64,000 nucleotides of DNA from positions 1-64,000 of the forward strand of contig NZ_JAHCLR010000033.1 of the NCBI RefSeq assembly GCF_018455725.1, in the 5' to 3' direction. A program made the translations under genes and the position numbers. Under the pieces are notes generated by a model. That model ran no database searches, was not told the DNA's origin, and was given only the letters and a program-made list of their open reading frames with translations. Below are positions 42,001 to 51,213 of this stretch, in pieces; position 1 is the stretch's first letter; the number at the start of each line of letters is the position of its first letter. The DNA is from Mycolicibacter acidiphilus (GTDB lineage Bacteria > Actinomycetota > Actinomycetes > Mycobacteriales > Mycobacteriaceae).

Positions 42001-42228
42001 GGTACGCTTACAATACGTATCGACTCCGAGGTCGAGCAGGCGTTAGAGGCGCTGACCAGCGACGGTCGGTCCCGCTCCGAAGCCACCCGCACAGCGATCT
42101 TGGACGCTGAACGCGCTCAACGGCGGGCCCGGTTGCGTGCCGAGGCCGAGCAACTGCGCGACGACCCCGATGACGTCGCGGCCTCGCGCCAGTTGGTCGC
42201 TGAGATGGACGCCATCCGTGCGTGGTGA
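41998..42228 (+). CDS. Ribbon-helix-helix antitoxin (MazE/CopG-like)
   Basis: A 76-residue protein: the strand 'MGTLTIRIDSEVEQAL' and helices 'SDGRSRSEATRTAILDAERAQ' form an RHH DNA-binding domain, followed by an acidic C-terminal helix (DDPDDVAASRQLVAEMDAIRAW) suited to hold a toxin. It overlaps the MazF-like gene by 11 bases, the usual antitoxin-first order. It is divergent from the rplJ promoter, about 110 bases away. Confidence 0.85.
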   Translation: MGTLTIRIDSEVEQALEALTSDGRSRSEATRTAILDAERAQRRARLRAEAEQLRDDPDDVAASRQLVAEMDAIRAW

Positions 42229-42535
42229 TCTGTACCGACTGAAAGCCCCGAAGGATGCCCGTGGGCACGAACAAACCGGTGGACGCTATGCCGTCGTAGT
42301 GCAGTCCGACGATCTCCCACTGTCCACCTGGGTGGTCGCGCCGACCTCGACCGGCCGTCGTGCCGCGTCCTTCCGCCCGGAGGTTGAGGTCGCCGGGACC
42401 AGGATCCGGGTGCTGGTGGAGCAGCTCACCGTCATCGATCCGCAGGCACGGCTCGGCGAGTTCGCGGGCCGACTCACCGGCTCTGAAATGGCGGCGGTCG
42501 ACGCAGCCTTACTGGCGGTGCTGGGCTTGGATTAG
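42218..42535 (+). CDS. MazF/PemK-like endoribonuclease toxin
   Basis: A 105-residue toxin. 'RGDLYRLKAPKDARGHEQTGGRYAVVVQSDDL' is the MazF N-terminal signature with the active-site Arg and the RGxEQ loop; 'LSTWVVAPTSTG', 'VLVEQLTVIDPQARLGEFAGRLTGSEMAAVDAAL' complete the fold. MazF enzymes cut mRNA or tRNA at short sequence sites. The GTG at 42218 lies within the antitoxin gene. No other copy is in the window. Confidence 0.88.
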   Translation: MRGDLYRLKAPKDARGHEQTGGRYAVVVQSDDLPLSTWVVAPTSTGRRAASFRPEVEVAGTRIRVLVEQLTVIDPQARLGEFAGRLTGSEMAAVDAALLAVLGLD

Positions 42536-42606
42536 GGACTCCGCCTTCACAATGACTCTGCGCCCACGGCGCGACCTTCTCGCACTCCGCCGCCCTACCC
42601 GCAGAG

Positions 42607-43515
42607 TCAACGCAGACCGGCGAGCACCGCCGCGCCGACCAGCCCGGCGTCGCCACCCAGTTCGGCGGGCACCACCCGCAGACCGGCTAGGAACTCCAGG
42701 CCGGCGTACCCGGCCAGCGCCGCCCGCAGCGGATCGAACAGCACGCCACCGGATTTGGCGACTCCCCCACCGATCACCACCAGGTCCAGGTCACAGACCG
42801 CCGCCACCGAGGCGATCATCGCGGCCAGCGCGGTGGTGCCGCGGGCGAAGGCCGCCACCGCCACCGGATCACCGGCGGTGGCGGCTTCCGCGAGCACCTT
42901 GGCGTCGGCGGTGTCGTCCGGTGTCCAGCCGTTGGCCAGCGCCCAGCGCACCATCGCCGGGCCGGCGGCGACAGCCTCCACGCAGCCGTGCCCGCCACAC
43001 CGACACGGCGGTCCGTCCCGATCAACGACGACGTGGCCGACGTGCCCGGCGTTGCCGGTGCGGCCGTGGTAGGGAACGCCGTCGAGGATCAGGCCGCCGC
43101 CGACCCCGGTCGACACCACCATGCCGAGCATCGAGTGGGCGCCGCGGCCGGCGCCGTGCCGGTGCTCACCGAGCGCCATGCACACCCCGTCGCCGGCGAA
43201 CCGGACCGGCACCCCCGGCACCGCCGCCGCGACCCGATCACGCAGCGGGAAGCCCCGCCAGGAGGCGATGTTGACCGGGCTGACGGTACCGGCTGCCCGA
43301 TCGATCGGCCCGGCGCAGCCGACGCCCACCCCGTCCACCGCACCGCCGACGACCGCGAGCACCTCGGCGATCAGCCCGGCGGCCACCGCCCACACCGTCT
43401 CGGCATCGCGGTCGCCCTGCGTGGGCCGCACCGCGGTGTGCACCAGCGCACCGGAGGGATCCACCAGGCCGACGGCGATCTTGGTGCCACCGACGTCCAC
43501 CGCCAGGGTCGCCAT
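42607..43515 (-). CDS. ROK-family sugar kinase
   Basis: A 302-residue ROK protein: ATP loop 'LAVDVGGTKIAVGLVD', 'FAGDGVCMALGEHRHGAGRG' (catalytic-type Asp), 'STGVGGGLILDG', and the zinc site 'CRCGGHGCVEAVAAG'. It resembles glucokinase or acylmannosamine kinase-type enzymes. The start ATG shares one base with the mannosidase stop (TGATG), so the mannosidase and kinase are coupled, and a role in phosphorylating the sugar released is reasonable. Position matches Rv0650. Confidence 0.9.
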   Translation of the reverse strand: MATLAVDVGGTKIAVGLVDPSGALVHTAVRPTQGDRDAETVWAVAAGLIAEVLAVVGGAVDGVGVGCAGPIDRAAGTVSPVNIASWRGFPLRDRVAAAVPGVPVRFAGDGVCMALGEHRHGAGRGAHSMLGMVVSTGVGGGLILDGVPYHGRTGNAGHVGHVVVDRDGPPCRCGGHGCVEAVAAGPAMVRWALANGWTPDDTADAKVLAEAATAGDPVAVAAFARGTTALAAMIASVAAVCDLDLVVIGGGVAKSGGVLFDPLRAALAGYAGLEFLAGLRVVPAELGGDAGLVGAAVLAGLR

Positions 43516-46500
43516 CAGGCCAGGCCCGGGGTTTCGGGATCACCGTCGGCGGGCAGCACCGCCATCCGCACCGTCGGCGAGTAGATCAGCGCCCCGGCGC
43601 AACCGACCCGGATCAGCGCCCAGAAGTCGCCGGGCTCCGCCCAGGCCGGCGGTGTCACGTCGAAGCCGACGGTCACGGTGCCACCGGCGGGGATGACGGC
43701 GCCGGCCGCCGCTGGCCCGGCCCACTCCCACGTGCCCCACGGGCTGATCAGGTGCGCCTCCACCGCCAGGTCGGTGCGCGCGTCGGTGCCGACGGTGACG
43801 GTCAGCCGGGCAGATTCACCGGCGCGCACGTCGACGTCCGCCGGGCCGTCCACCAGGTACAGCAGCCGGGCCGGGCCGGCCCCGCCGACCGTCACGACGG
43901 CGACGTCTTCGACGGGCTGATGCCACGCGGGGGGAACCTCGGCACCGGTGACGTCGAACCGGGCCCGGATCGGGTACACCCCGGGGTCGGCGCCCGACGG
44001 CACCATCACCGCCAGGTCCACGGCCAGATGCTCGCCCGCCTCCAGCCGCACCGGCACCTTCCCCGGCTCCACCGTCCAATCGTCGGGCCCGGTCAGGGTC
44101 ACCGCGCCGATCAGGGCGGCGTCGACGCTGTCGCTGGCCACGGTCAACCCCAGCGTCAGCCGGGCGCCCGGTTCCGCGTCGAGGCGCTGCGGTTGCAGCA
44201 CCGGGATCCCCGGCAGCCCGCCCAGCGGCGCCGGTCCGCGGTTGTGCTGCCAGAAGCGCGGGTACAGCGGCTGGGCGGTCTCGGCGTCCGGGCCGAGACC
44301 GGCCCCAGCATCGGCCGACGCCCCGATGTCCAGCCGGGCCAGCACGGTGGCGATCTCGTAGCCGTGCAGTCGCTGCGGGTCCGGGTGCTCGACGGGCTGC
44401 TCCAACAGGTCGGCCCGGCCCAGCACGGTCACGTTGCCCAGGTCGCTGCGCAGCCGGACGTCGGCGTCGGCCCCGTGCCCCTCCACCAGTCGGACCGCGA
44501 CCGTGGCCGGGTCGACCGGCTGCGCGCTGCCGCGGGCCAACGGGTTGCCGGCCGGTTTGAGCGCGCCCACCGCCACCGACCCGGCGCCGTCGACCCGCAG
44601 CAGCGACCCGGTCGCGGGCAGGGCGCCGCCGGCCTCGACAGGCAGCACCGCCAGCAGCGGGTCGGCGAATTCGGCGCTGCGGTCGGCGATGCGGGCCTGC
44701 CGCCAGTCGCCGTCCCCGGCCAGCAGGGCGTAGTCGAAGGTGTGCGTCCAATGCTGCAACTGGAAGTTGCTGCCGTCGGGTGCGGTGCGGCGCTCGCCGT
44801 CGGTCCAGGCCGCCGACGGCCAGCTGGTGCAGGAGCGCAGCAGTGCGGTGTGCAGGGTGCCGTGCTTGTCGACGGCGAAGCTGGGCACGCCGCGGTTGAC
44901 CAGTGCGACGGTGCGCGCCTCGAACGGCGCCATCTCGGCGGGGGCGTCCTGATTCACCTCGATCTGCGCGTCGGCGAGGTCGTCGGCGACCCGGGCGATC
45001 TCGGCGGCCAGCCCGGCCTGCGAAACGGTCTCGTCGGCGGCGGCGATCACCAGTACCGGCAGTGCCCGCACCCCGCTCAGGTCCGCGCCGGGTACCCACA
45101 CCTGCGTCAGCGGCGCCGTCGCCGGCACCCACACCCGCGCTCGGCCGTCACGCGCCAGCTGCCGGTCCAGTTCGGCGGTGTACGCCGGGTCGGCGGCAGC
45201 CAGCACCGACGCGGTGAAGGCGTTGACCGCGGGCCCGCCCAGCGCGATCCGGGTGTCGGGGAGGTTGGAGTCGACGTCGAGGTTGCCGTAACGGGGGCCG
45301 TCGCTCGCCGAGCAGGTGGCGGTCACCCCGGCGCGCACCAGGGCGACCATCAGCTCCCGGACCTCGGCGGCACCCGAATCCGCCGCCACCACCTCGGCGA
45401 CCGCCACCGCGCGGGTGCCGTCACCGACGCTGATCCGGACGCACGACGACAGCCCGAACCAGCGGTGCGCGGGGGTGTCCAGCGTCCACGGGAACCGGGC
45501 GGTGTCGACCGAGCGCCCGCTGGCTTCGTGCAGCAGTCCGAAGCCCCGGCCGATGACGGCGTCGGCGGTCTCCGCGACCGGCATGGCGCCGGGGATCGGG
45601 CAGGGCCAGCGCAGCCGCAGCAGGTGGTCGGCCCCGGTGAACCCCGACACCACCGTGCGACAGTCGATCCGGTCCACCCCGTTCCACAGCGTCAGCGTCT
45701 GCGTGTAGCTCAGCACCCGGCGGATGCGGCCGCGCACCACCAGCCGCTCCCCCAGCGGGCTGCGGTAGGCCTGCACGGTGACGTCCCGGGCGACGGCGGA
45801 GGTGAACAGGTTGCCGCTGGGCACCAGGTGCCACGGCCCCTCCCCGGACTGCGGGTGTTTCGGGTATTCGTCGTAGACGGCGAGCTGGTTGCCGAGCCCG
45901 CCCTCGACGATCAGTTCGCGCCCGGCGCCAAGCCACGACGACACCCCGCCGCCGCGGGCCGGGTCGACGGTCAGCCGGTGCTGCTCGTTGCCGATCTGAG
46001 TGCCGGGGATCGGGGTCCAGCCCCCAGCAGACCCTGATGTCACCCGGTAGCTTCGCCAGCCCAGCGACGGCACCCCGGCCGCCAGCCAGGTCACCGTGTG
46101 GCTGTCGTCGTCGAGCACGGCGGCTACCTCGGCGCCGTCGGCGTCCAGGACCCGAACCCCACCCGTCGGCTCACGCAGCCGCACACTGACTACGTCGGTG
46201 CGGTCGCGCGCCACCGGGTTCCACACCACCGCCGACCGGTCGCCGCCGACCAGCCCGGACAGCACCGCCAGCGCACTGTCCCGGGCATCGCGGCCCAGCT
46301 GCCAGGCGTCGCGCCAGCCGGTCAGCAGGTCCAGGTACACCTGGTCGGATTCCGAGCCGGTGATCGCGTCGTGGTGGGCGTTGTAGGACAGCTGCGCCCA
46401 GCCTTTGGCCAGCGCCGCTTCCGGGTAGACCGCGCCGGTCAGCAGTGCGGCGAACATCGCGAACCGCTCGGCGCCCAGCAGTGCCTGCTCGGCGGCCCGG

Positions 46501-47732
46501 TTGGCCTGCTTGGTGTCGATGTAGGAGACGTGGCAGCCGGTGTAGATCGGGTTCATGTCCCGGGTCTGCGGCGACGGGGTCCGTCCACGCGCCCCCAGTT
46601 CGGCGCGCACCGCGGCGAAGAACTCGCTCGGCAGCGCACAGACGAACCGCGGCCAGGTGTAGCGCGCCGCCCAGTCCCGGTGGATGTCGACGACCCAGCG
46701 GTTCGGCGGGGTGAAGTCGGTGCCGACCGGCAGCAGCACGTTGCGGGTGGCCGCCACCTTCTGCAGCCCGCTGAACAGCGTGTGGACGTCGGCTTCGGCC
46801 TCGGCCAGCGTCTGCGCCGCGTCCATCCACCAGCCGGCGGCGTAGTGCGCGGGCATGTAGTGGGTGAGCAGGCCGCGCCCGGACGGCGCGATCCACTCGA
46901 ACTCGCTCGGGAACTGCATCCGGCACGGGTCGCCGCCACCCGCCATCGGCCCCCACTGGTGATAGGGCCCGCGGGCCCACGCGCTGGACGTCAGCCCGGC
47001 GTCGGCCATCATCCCGGGGAACTGCGGATCATGCCCGAACACGTCGAGCTGCCAGGCGGTGGCGGGGTGACCGCCCATGATGTCGCGTTGAAAACCGATG
47101 CCGTGCACCAGGTTCCGAATGGTGGTCTCGGCGTCGGTGAGGTTGGTGGACGGTTCGTTGTAGGTACCGCCCATCACCTCCACCCGGCCGTCGGCGATCA
47201 GCCGGCGCAGCTCGGCGCGATCGGCCGGGTGGGTGTCCCAGTACGGCTTGAGGTAGTCGACCTCGGCGACGACGAACTTGTACTCCGGATGGGTGCGCGC
47301 CCAGTCCAGGTGAGCACGCATGAGGTTGATGCCGTTGGTCTGCCGGCAGGCGCCCAGCGGGCTCTCGGTCCACTCGCTGGTGTAGTTGGCCTGGGTGTTC
47401 CACCACACCGGGTCGTAGTGGAAGTGGCCGACCATGAACATGGTCCAGCCGGGTTCGGCGACGGTGAAGGTGAAGTCCAGTTCGGCGCCGGCGGCCGCGG
47501 CGCGCGCCGCCCGCCGCTGCCCGGGCGCCGCGCCCACCACGTTCACCGGAATCTCCACCGAACCGTCGACACCGTCGGCGCCGGCGATGACCGCCTGCCC
47601 GCGCAAACCGTCGCCGTCGACCCGGATCACCGAGCCTGCGGCGGCCCCGCGGTAGTCGACCCGCGCCAGCTGCACCGGCGCAGCGGCCGGCCCGACGAAA
47701 AGGTCCGTTGACTGCGCAGCGACAACCTCCAT
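43515..47732 (-). CDS. GH38 alpha-mannosidase
   Basis: A 1405-residue glycoside hydrolase family 38 enzyme matching Rv0648. The metal site 'GHFHYDPVWW' and the nucleophile region 'TAWQLDVFGHDPQFPGMMADAGLTSSAWARG' are clear, with 'LSYNAHHDAITGSESDQVYLDLLTGW' from the middle domain. The N-terminal 80 residues are a beta domain, and the C-terminal 350 residues (from 'LTLGLTVASDSVDAAL') look like beta-sandwich modules. No signal peptide, so it probably acts in the cytoplasm. Longer than typical GH38 (about 1000), but the extra modules are usual in this actinobacterial group. Confidence 0.93.
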   Translation of the reverse strand: MEVVAAQSTDLFVGPAAAPVQLARVDYRGAAAGSVIRVDGDGLRGQAVIAGADGVDGSVEIPVNVVGAAPGQRRAARAAAAGAELDFTFTVAEPGWTMFMVGHFHYDPVWWNTQANYTSEWTESPLGACRQTNGINLMRAHLDWARTHPEYKFVVAEVDYLKPYWDTHPADRAELRRLIADGRVEVMGGTYNEPSTNLTDAETTIRNLVHGIGFQRDIMGGHPATAWQLDVFGHDPQFPGMMADAGLTSSAWARGPYHQWGPMAGGGDPCRMQFPSEFEWIAPSGRGLLTHYMPAHYAAGWWMDAAQTLAEAEADVHTLFSGLQKVAATRNVLLPVGTDFTPPNRWVVDIHRDWAARYTWPRFVCALPSEFFAAVRAELGARGRTPSPQTRDMNPIYTGCHVSYIDTKQANRAAEQALLGAERFAMFAALLTGAVYPEAALAKGWAQLSYNAHHDAITGSESDQVYLDLLTGWRDAWQLGRDARDSALAVLSGLVGGDRSAVVWNPVARDRTDVVSVRLREPTGGVRVLDADGAEVAAVLDDDSHTVTWLAAGVPSLGWRSYRVTSGSAGGWTPIPGTQIGNEQHRLTVDPARGGGVSSWLGAGRELIVEGGLGNQLAVYDEYPKHPQSGEGPWHLVPSGNLFTSAVARDVTVQAYRSPLGERLVVRGRIRRVLSYTQTLTLWNGVDRIDCRTVVSGFTGADHLLRLRWPCPIPGAMPVAETADAVIGRGFGLLHEASGRSVDTARFPWTLDTPAHRWFGLSSCVRISVGDGTRAVAVAEVVAADSGAAEVRELMVALVRAGVTATCSASDGPRYGNLDVDSNLPDTRIALGGPAVNAFTASVLAAADPAYTAELDRQLARDGRARVWVPATAPLTQVWVPGADLSGVRALPVLVIAAADETVSQAGLAAEIARVADDLADAQIEVNQDAPAEMAPFEARTVALVNRGVPSFAVDKHGTLHTALLRSCTSWPSAAWTDGERRTAPDGSNFQLQHWTHTFDYALLAGDGDWRQARIADRSAEFADPLLAVLPVEAGGALPATGSLLRVDGAGSVAVGALKPAGNPLARGSAQPVDPATVAVRLVEGHGADADVRLRSDLGNVTVLGRADLLEQPVEHPDPQRLHGYEIATVLARLDIGASADAGAGLGPDAETAQPLYPRFWQHNRGPAPLGGLPGIPVLQPQRLDAEPGARLTLGLTVASDSVDAALIGAVTLTGPDDWTVEPGKVPVRLEAGEHLAVDLAVMVPSGADPGVYPIRARFDVTGAEVPPAWHQPVEDVAVVTVGGAGPARLLYLVDGPADVDVRAGESARLTVTVGTDARTDLAVEAHLISPWGTWEWAGPAAAGAVIPAGGTVTVGFDVTPPAWAEPGDFWALIRVGCAGALIYSPTVRMAVLPADGDPETPGLA

Positions 47733-47787
47733 GACCGCACCATACGGTCGTTACAGCCGGGGCCGGCCGGTTTGGCAGACTGCAACG

Positions 47788-49152
47788 ATGAGTTCGACCA
47801 TTCCCCGGCAGGTGGCCAAGCTGGACCGGGTTCCGCTGCCGGTCGAGGCGGCGCGGATCGGGGCGACGGGCTGGCAGCTCACCCGCGCCGTCACCCGGGT
47901 CTTCACCAAGCTGCTCACGCCCGGACCGATCCAGCAGAAGGTGATCCGGGAGCTGCCGCAGACCTTCGCCGACCTCGGCCCCACCTACGTGAAGTTCGGC
48001 CAGATCGTCGCCTCCAGCCCCGGGGCGTTCGGCGAGTCGCTGTCGCGGGAGTTCCGCGGGCTGCTCGACGCGGTGCCGCCCGCCGATCCGGTCGAGGTGC
48101 ACAAGCTGTTCATCGAGGAGCTGGGCGCCGAACCGCAGGAACTGTTCGCCAGCTTCGATGAGACCCCGATCGCGTCGGCGTCGATCGCCCAGGTGCATTT
48201 CGCCACCCTGCACAGCGGCGAGGAGGTGGTGGTGAAGATCCAGCGCCCGGGCATCCGCCGCCGGGTCGCCGCCGACCTGCAGATCCTTAAGCGCTTCGCC
48301 CAACTGGTGGAGCTGGCCAAACTGGGCCGACGGCTGTCCGCCCAGGACGTGGTGGCCGACTTCTCCGACAACCTCGCCGAGGAACTGGACTTCCGCATCG
48401 AGGCGCAGTCGATGCAGACCTGGGTGTCGCACCTGCACGGATCACCGCTGGGCAAGAACATCAAGGTCGCCGACGTGCACTGGGACTTCACCAGTGAGCG
48501 GGTCCTGACGATGGAGCGGGTGTCGGGCATCCGCATCGATGACGCGAAGGCCATCCGCAAGGCCGGGTTCGACGGCGTCGAACTGGTCAAGGCGCTGCTG
48601 TTCGCCACGTTCGAGGGCGGGCTGCGGCACGGGCTGTTCCACGGCGACCTGCACGCCGGCAACCTGCTGGTCGACGAGAAAGGGCGCGTCGTCTTCCTCG
48701 ACTTCGGGATCATGGGCCGCATCGACCCGCGCACCCGCTGGCTGCTGCGCGAACTGGTGTACGCCCTGCTGGTCAAGAAGGACCACGCCGCCGCCGGCAA
48801 GATCGTGGTGCTGATGGGCGCGGTGGGCACGGTGAGACCGGAGGGCCAGGCCGCCAAGGACCTGGAGGCGTTCGCCACCCCGCTGACGATGAAATCGCTC
48901 GGCGAGTTGTCCTACGCCGACATCGGCAAGCAACTGTCGGCACTCGCCGACGCCTACGACGTGAAGCTGCCGCGTGAGCTGGTGCTGATCGGCAAGCAGT
49001 TCCTTTACGTGGAGCGCTACATGAAGCTGCTGGCGCCGAAGTGGCAGATGATGAGCGATCCGGAGCTGACCGGCTACTTCGCCAACTTCATGGTCGACGT
49101 CCGCCGCGAACACGGCAGCGAGACCACCGACGCGACCGAACCGGAGGCCTGA
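47788..49152 (+). CDS. ABC1/AarF/UbiB-family atypical kinase
   Basis: A 454-residue UbiB-family protein, Rv0647c-like. The N-terminal 'TYVKFGQIVASSPGAFGESLSREFRGLLD' carries the family KxGQ motif, 'SIAQVHFATLHSGEEVVVKIQRPGI' the A-rich loop and Lys, 'HGDLHAGNLLVDEKGRVVFLDFGIMGRID' the catalytic and metal residues. Family members act on lipid or quinone pathways through unusual ATPase activity. ATG at 47788 fits the family; the open frame upstream overlaps the divergent mannosidase. It is followed directly by the LipG-like gene, stop and start adjacent. Confidence 0.92.
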   Translation: MSSTIPRQVAKLDRVPLPVEAARIGATGWQLTRAVTRVFTKLLTPGPIQQKVIRELPQTFADLGPTYVKFGQIVASSPGAFGESLSREFRGLLDAVPPADPVEVHKLFIEELGAEPQELFASFDETPIASASIAQVHFATLHSGEEVVVKIQRPGIRRRVAADLQILKRFAQLVELAKLGRRLSAQDVVADFSDNLAEELDFRIEAQSMQTWVSHLHGSPLGKNIKVADVHWDFTSERVLTMERVSGIRIDDAKAIRKAGFDGVELVKALLFATFEGGLRHGLFHGDLHAGNLLVDEKGRVVFLDFGIMGRIDPRTRWLLRELVYALLVKKDHAAAGKIVVLMGAVGTVRPEGQAAKDLEAFATPLTMKSLGELSYADIGKQLSALADAYDVKLPRELVLIGKQFLYVERYMKLLAPKWQMMSDPELTGYFANFMVDVRREHGSETTDATEPEA

Positions 49153-50058
49153 GTGCAGAAGCGCAGCGGGACGGCCCGCTCCGGCGACCTGGACATCTAC
49201 TACGAGGATCTGGGCGACGAATCCCATCCCCCGGTGCTGCTGGTGATGGGCCTCGGCGCCCAGCTGCTGCTGTGGCGGACCGGGTTCTGCGAGAAGCTCG
49301 TCGCGCAGGGACTGCGGGTCATCCGCTACGACAACCGGGACGTCGGGCTGTCGAGCAAGCTGGGCCGTGAACACGCCCGCGGCTCGCTGATCCCGCGGAT
49401 GGCCCGGTTCTGGCTGGGGTTGCGCAGCGCGTCGGTGTACACGCTGGAGGACATGGCCGACGACGCCGCGGCGCTCCTCGACCACCTGGGGATCGAGCGC
49501 GCGCACGTCGTCGGCGCCTCGATGGGCGGGATGATCGTCCAGGTCTTCGCCGCCCGGTTCGCGCACCGCACCCGCTCGCTGGCGGTGATCTTCTCCAGCA
49601 ACAACCGGCGGTTCCTGCCGCCGCCGGGGCCGCGTCAGCTGCTGGCACTGCTCACCGGCCCGTCGCCGGACTCCCCGCGCGACGTCATCATCGACAACAT
49701 GGTGCGGGCCAGCCGGATCATCGGCAGCCCCCGCTACCCGGCCCCGGAGCCGCAGTTGCGGGCGAATGCGATCGAGGCCTACGAGCGCAGCTACTACCCG
49801 TGGGGGATGGCCCGGCAGTTCGGCGCGATCCTCGGCAGCGGCAGCCTGGCTCACTACGACCGGCTGATCGCCGCGCCGACGGTGGTCATCCACGGGCTGG
49901 CGGACAAGTTGATGCGCCCGTCGGGCGGCCGGGCGGTTGCCGACGCCATCGATCGCGCCCGGCTGGTGCTGTTCGAGGGGATGGGCCACGACCTGCCCGA
50001 GGAGCTGTGGAACCCGGTGATCAGTGAGCTGACCACCACGTTCGGCGACGCCGAGTAG
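49153..50058 (+). CDS. Alpha/beta hydrolase (LipG-like)
   Basis: A 301-residue hydrolase. 'VLLVMGLGAQLLLW' is the oxyanion strand, the nucleophile elbow is GASMGG, with Asp in 'VIHGLADKLMRPSGG' and His in 'EGMGHDLPEELW'. It equals Rv0646c (LipG), in the cluster of mycolic acid methyltransferases. The GTG start directly follows the stop of the ABC1 gene. LipG has been reported to act as a phospholipase/thioesterase; a role in mycolate-lipid turnover is inferred from position. Confidence 0.88.
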   Translation: MQKRSGTARSGDLDIYYEDLGDESHPPVLLVMGLGAQLLLWRTGFCEKLVAQGLRVIRYDNRDVGLSSKLGREHARGSLIPRMARFWLGLRSASVYTLEDMADDAAALLDHLGIERAHVVGASMGGMIVQVFAARFAHRTRSLAVIFSSNNRRFLPPPGPRQLLALLTGPSPDSPRDVIIDNMVRASRIIGSPRYPAPEPQLRANAIEAYERSYYPWGMARQFGAILGSGSLAHYDRLIAAPTVVIHGLADKLMRPSGGRAVADAIDRARLVLFEGMGHDLPEELWNPVISELTTTFGDAE

Positions 50059-50160
50059 CGAAGTCACACCCGATCGAGTTTTCCGGGGCGGTGACGGTAG
50101 GCTGTCTACGCCTTTGCCCTACCTACCTTTCCCCCGGAAGAGATCGCGAGTAGACCGAGA

Positions 50161-51024
50161 ATGTCGAAGCTGGAACCGAAGTACGAGGAACTGCAGTCGA
50201 TCTACGACATCTCGAACGAGTTCTACGAGCTGTTCCTGGGCCCGACCATGGGCTACACCTGCGGGTTCTACCCGGACAAGGACACCACCTGCGATGAGGC
50301 GCAGATCGCCAAGTTCGACCTGGCACTGGGCAAGCTGGGCCTGCAGCCTGGTATGACGCTGCTCGACATCGGCTGCGGCTGGGGTGCCTGCATGCAGCGG
50401 GCGATCGAGAAGTACGACGTCAACGTGATCGGCCTGACGCTCAGCGGTGAGCAGCGTGGGTACGCGATCGAGAAGCTGGCGAAGGTGCAGACCAACCGCA
50501 GCGTCGAGGTGCGTCTGCAGGGCTGGGAGGAGTTCACCGACAAGGTGGACCGGATCGTGTCGATCGGCGCCTTCGAGCACTTCGGCCGCGACCGCTGGGA
50601 GGACTTCTTCCGGGTCACCTACAACGCGCTGCCCGACGACGGCCGGATGCTACTGCACACGATCACCGCGATCGCCGGCTCGGAGGACGCCCTGGCCAAG
50701 GGTCTGCCGCTGACGATGGACCTGGCGAAGTTCACCCTGTTCATCATGAAGGAGATCTTCCCCGGGGGACAGCTGCCGTCGGCGTGGCTGCCGCGCAAGT
50801 ATGCCGCCGACGCCGGGTTCACCTGCACCCGCGACGACGAGATCGGCCCGCACTACGCCCGCACCCTCGAGGACTGGGCGGCGATGCTGCTGGCCAACAA
50901 GGACCGGGCGATCGAGGTGCAGGGCCAGGAGGCCTACGACCGCTTCGACAAGTACCTCAACGGTTGCGTGGACCTGTTCCGCAAGGGCTACGACTCCGTG
51001 CACCAGTACACCCTGCAGAAATAA
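50161..51024 (+). CDS. Cyclopropane mycolic acid synthase family methyltransferase
   Basis: A 287-residue SAM-dependent enzyme of the CmaA/MmaA/UmaA family. 'QSIYDISNEFYELFLGPTMGYTCGFYPDKD' is the substrate lid, '[32 protein letters not shown]' the SAM site, and 'IVSIGAFEHFGRDRWEDFF' with 'LPDDGRMLLHTI' the active site. The C-terminus 'LFRKGYDSVHQYTLQK' resembles UmaA more than MmaA4, but I would not assign a specific modification. The ATG at 50161 follows an AGAGATCGCGAG-like weak site. It lies with its paralog, 189 bases before it. Confidence 0.88.
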   Translation: MSKLEPKYEELQSIYDISNEFYELFLGPTMGYTCGFYPDKDTTCDEAQIAKFDLALGKLGLQPGMTLLDIGCGWGACMQRAIEKYDVNVIGLTLSGEQRGYAIEKLAKVQTNRSVEVRLQGWEEFTDKVDRIVSIGAFEHFGRDRWEDFFRVTYNALPDDGRMLLHTITAIAGSEDALAKGLPLTMDLAKFTLFIMKEIFPGGQLPSAWLPRKYAADAGFTCTRDDEIGPHYARTLEDWAAMLLANKDRAIEVQGQEAYDRFDKYLNGCVDLFRKGYDSVHQYTLQK

Positions 51025-51213
51025 CGGACGGTCCCGGTGCGGCCCGAGAACACCTGGGCCGCACCGACGTCTCGGACACAGCAACCGCAACCGCCGGGGA
51101 ATCCGCTGTGAAACACCACCTGCCGGTATGCTGCAACCGTTGACCGGCACCCACCACGTGCCAGATCAGGCGTCCGGCCACAGATTTTTCATCAGGAAGG
51201 CGATCAGGCACCG

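Noticed and set aside
42218-42535. Start of the toxin gene at 42137
   Set aside because: That extension reads antitoxin DNA in another frame; GTG at 42218 gives the MazF signature directly.
44434-46037. Long plus-strand ORFs opposite the alpha-mannosidase
   Set aside because: They show the low-complexity Arg/Gly/Pro/His pattern of antisense shadows and contain no recognisable domain.
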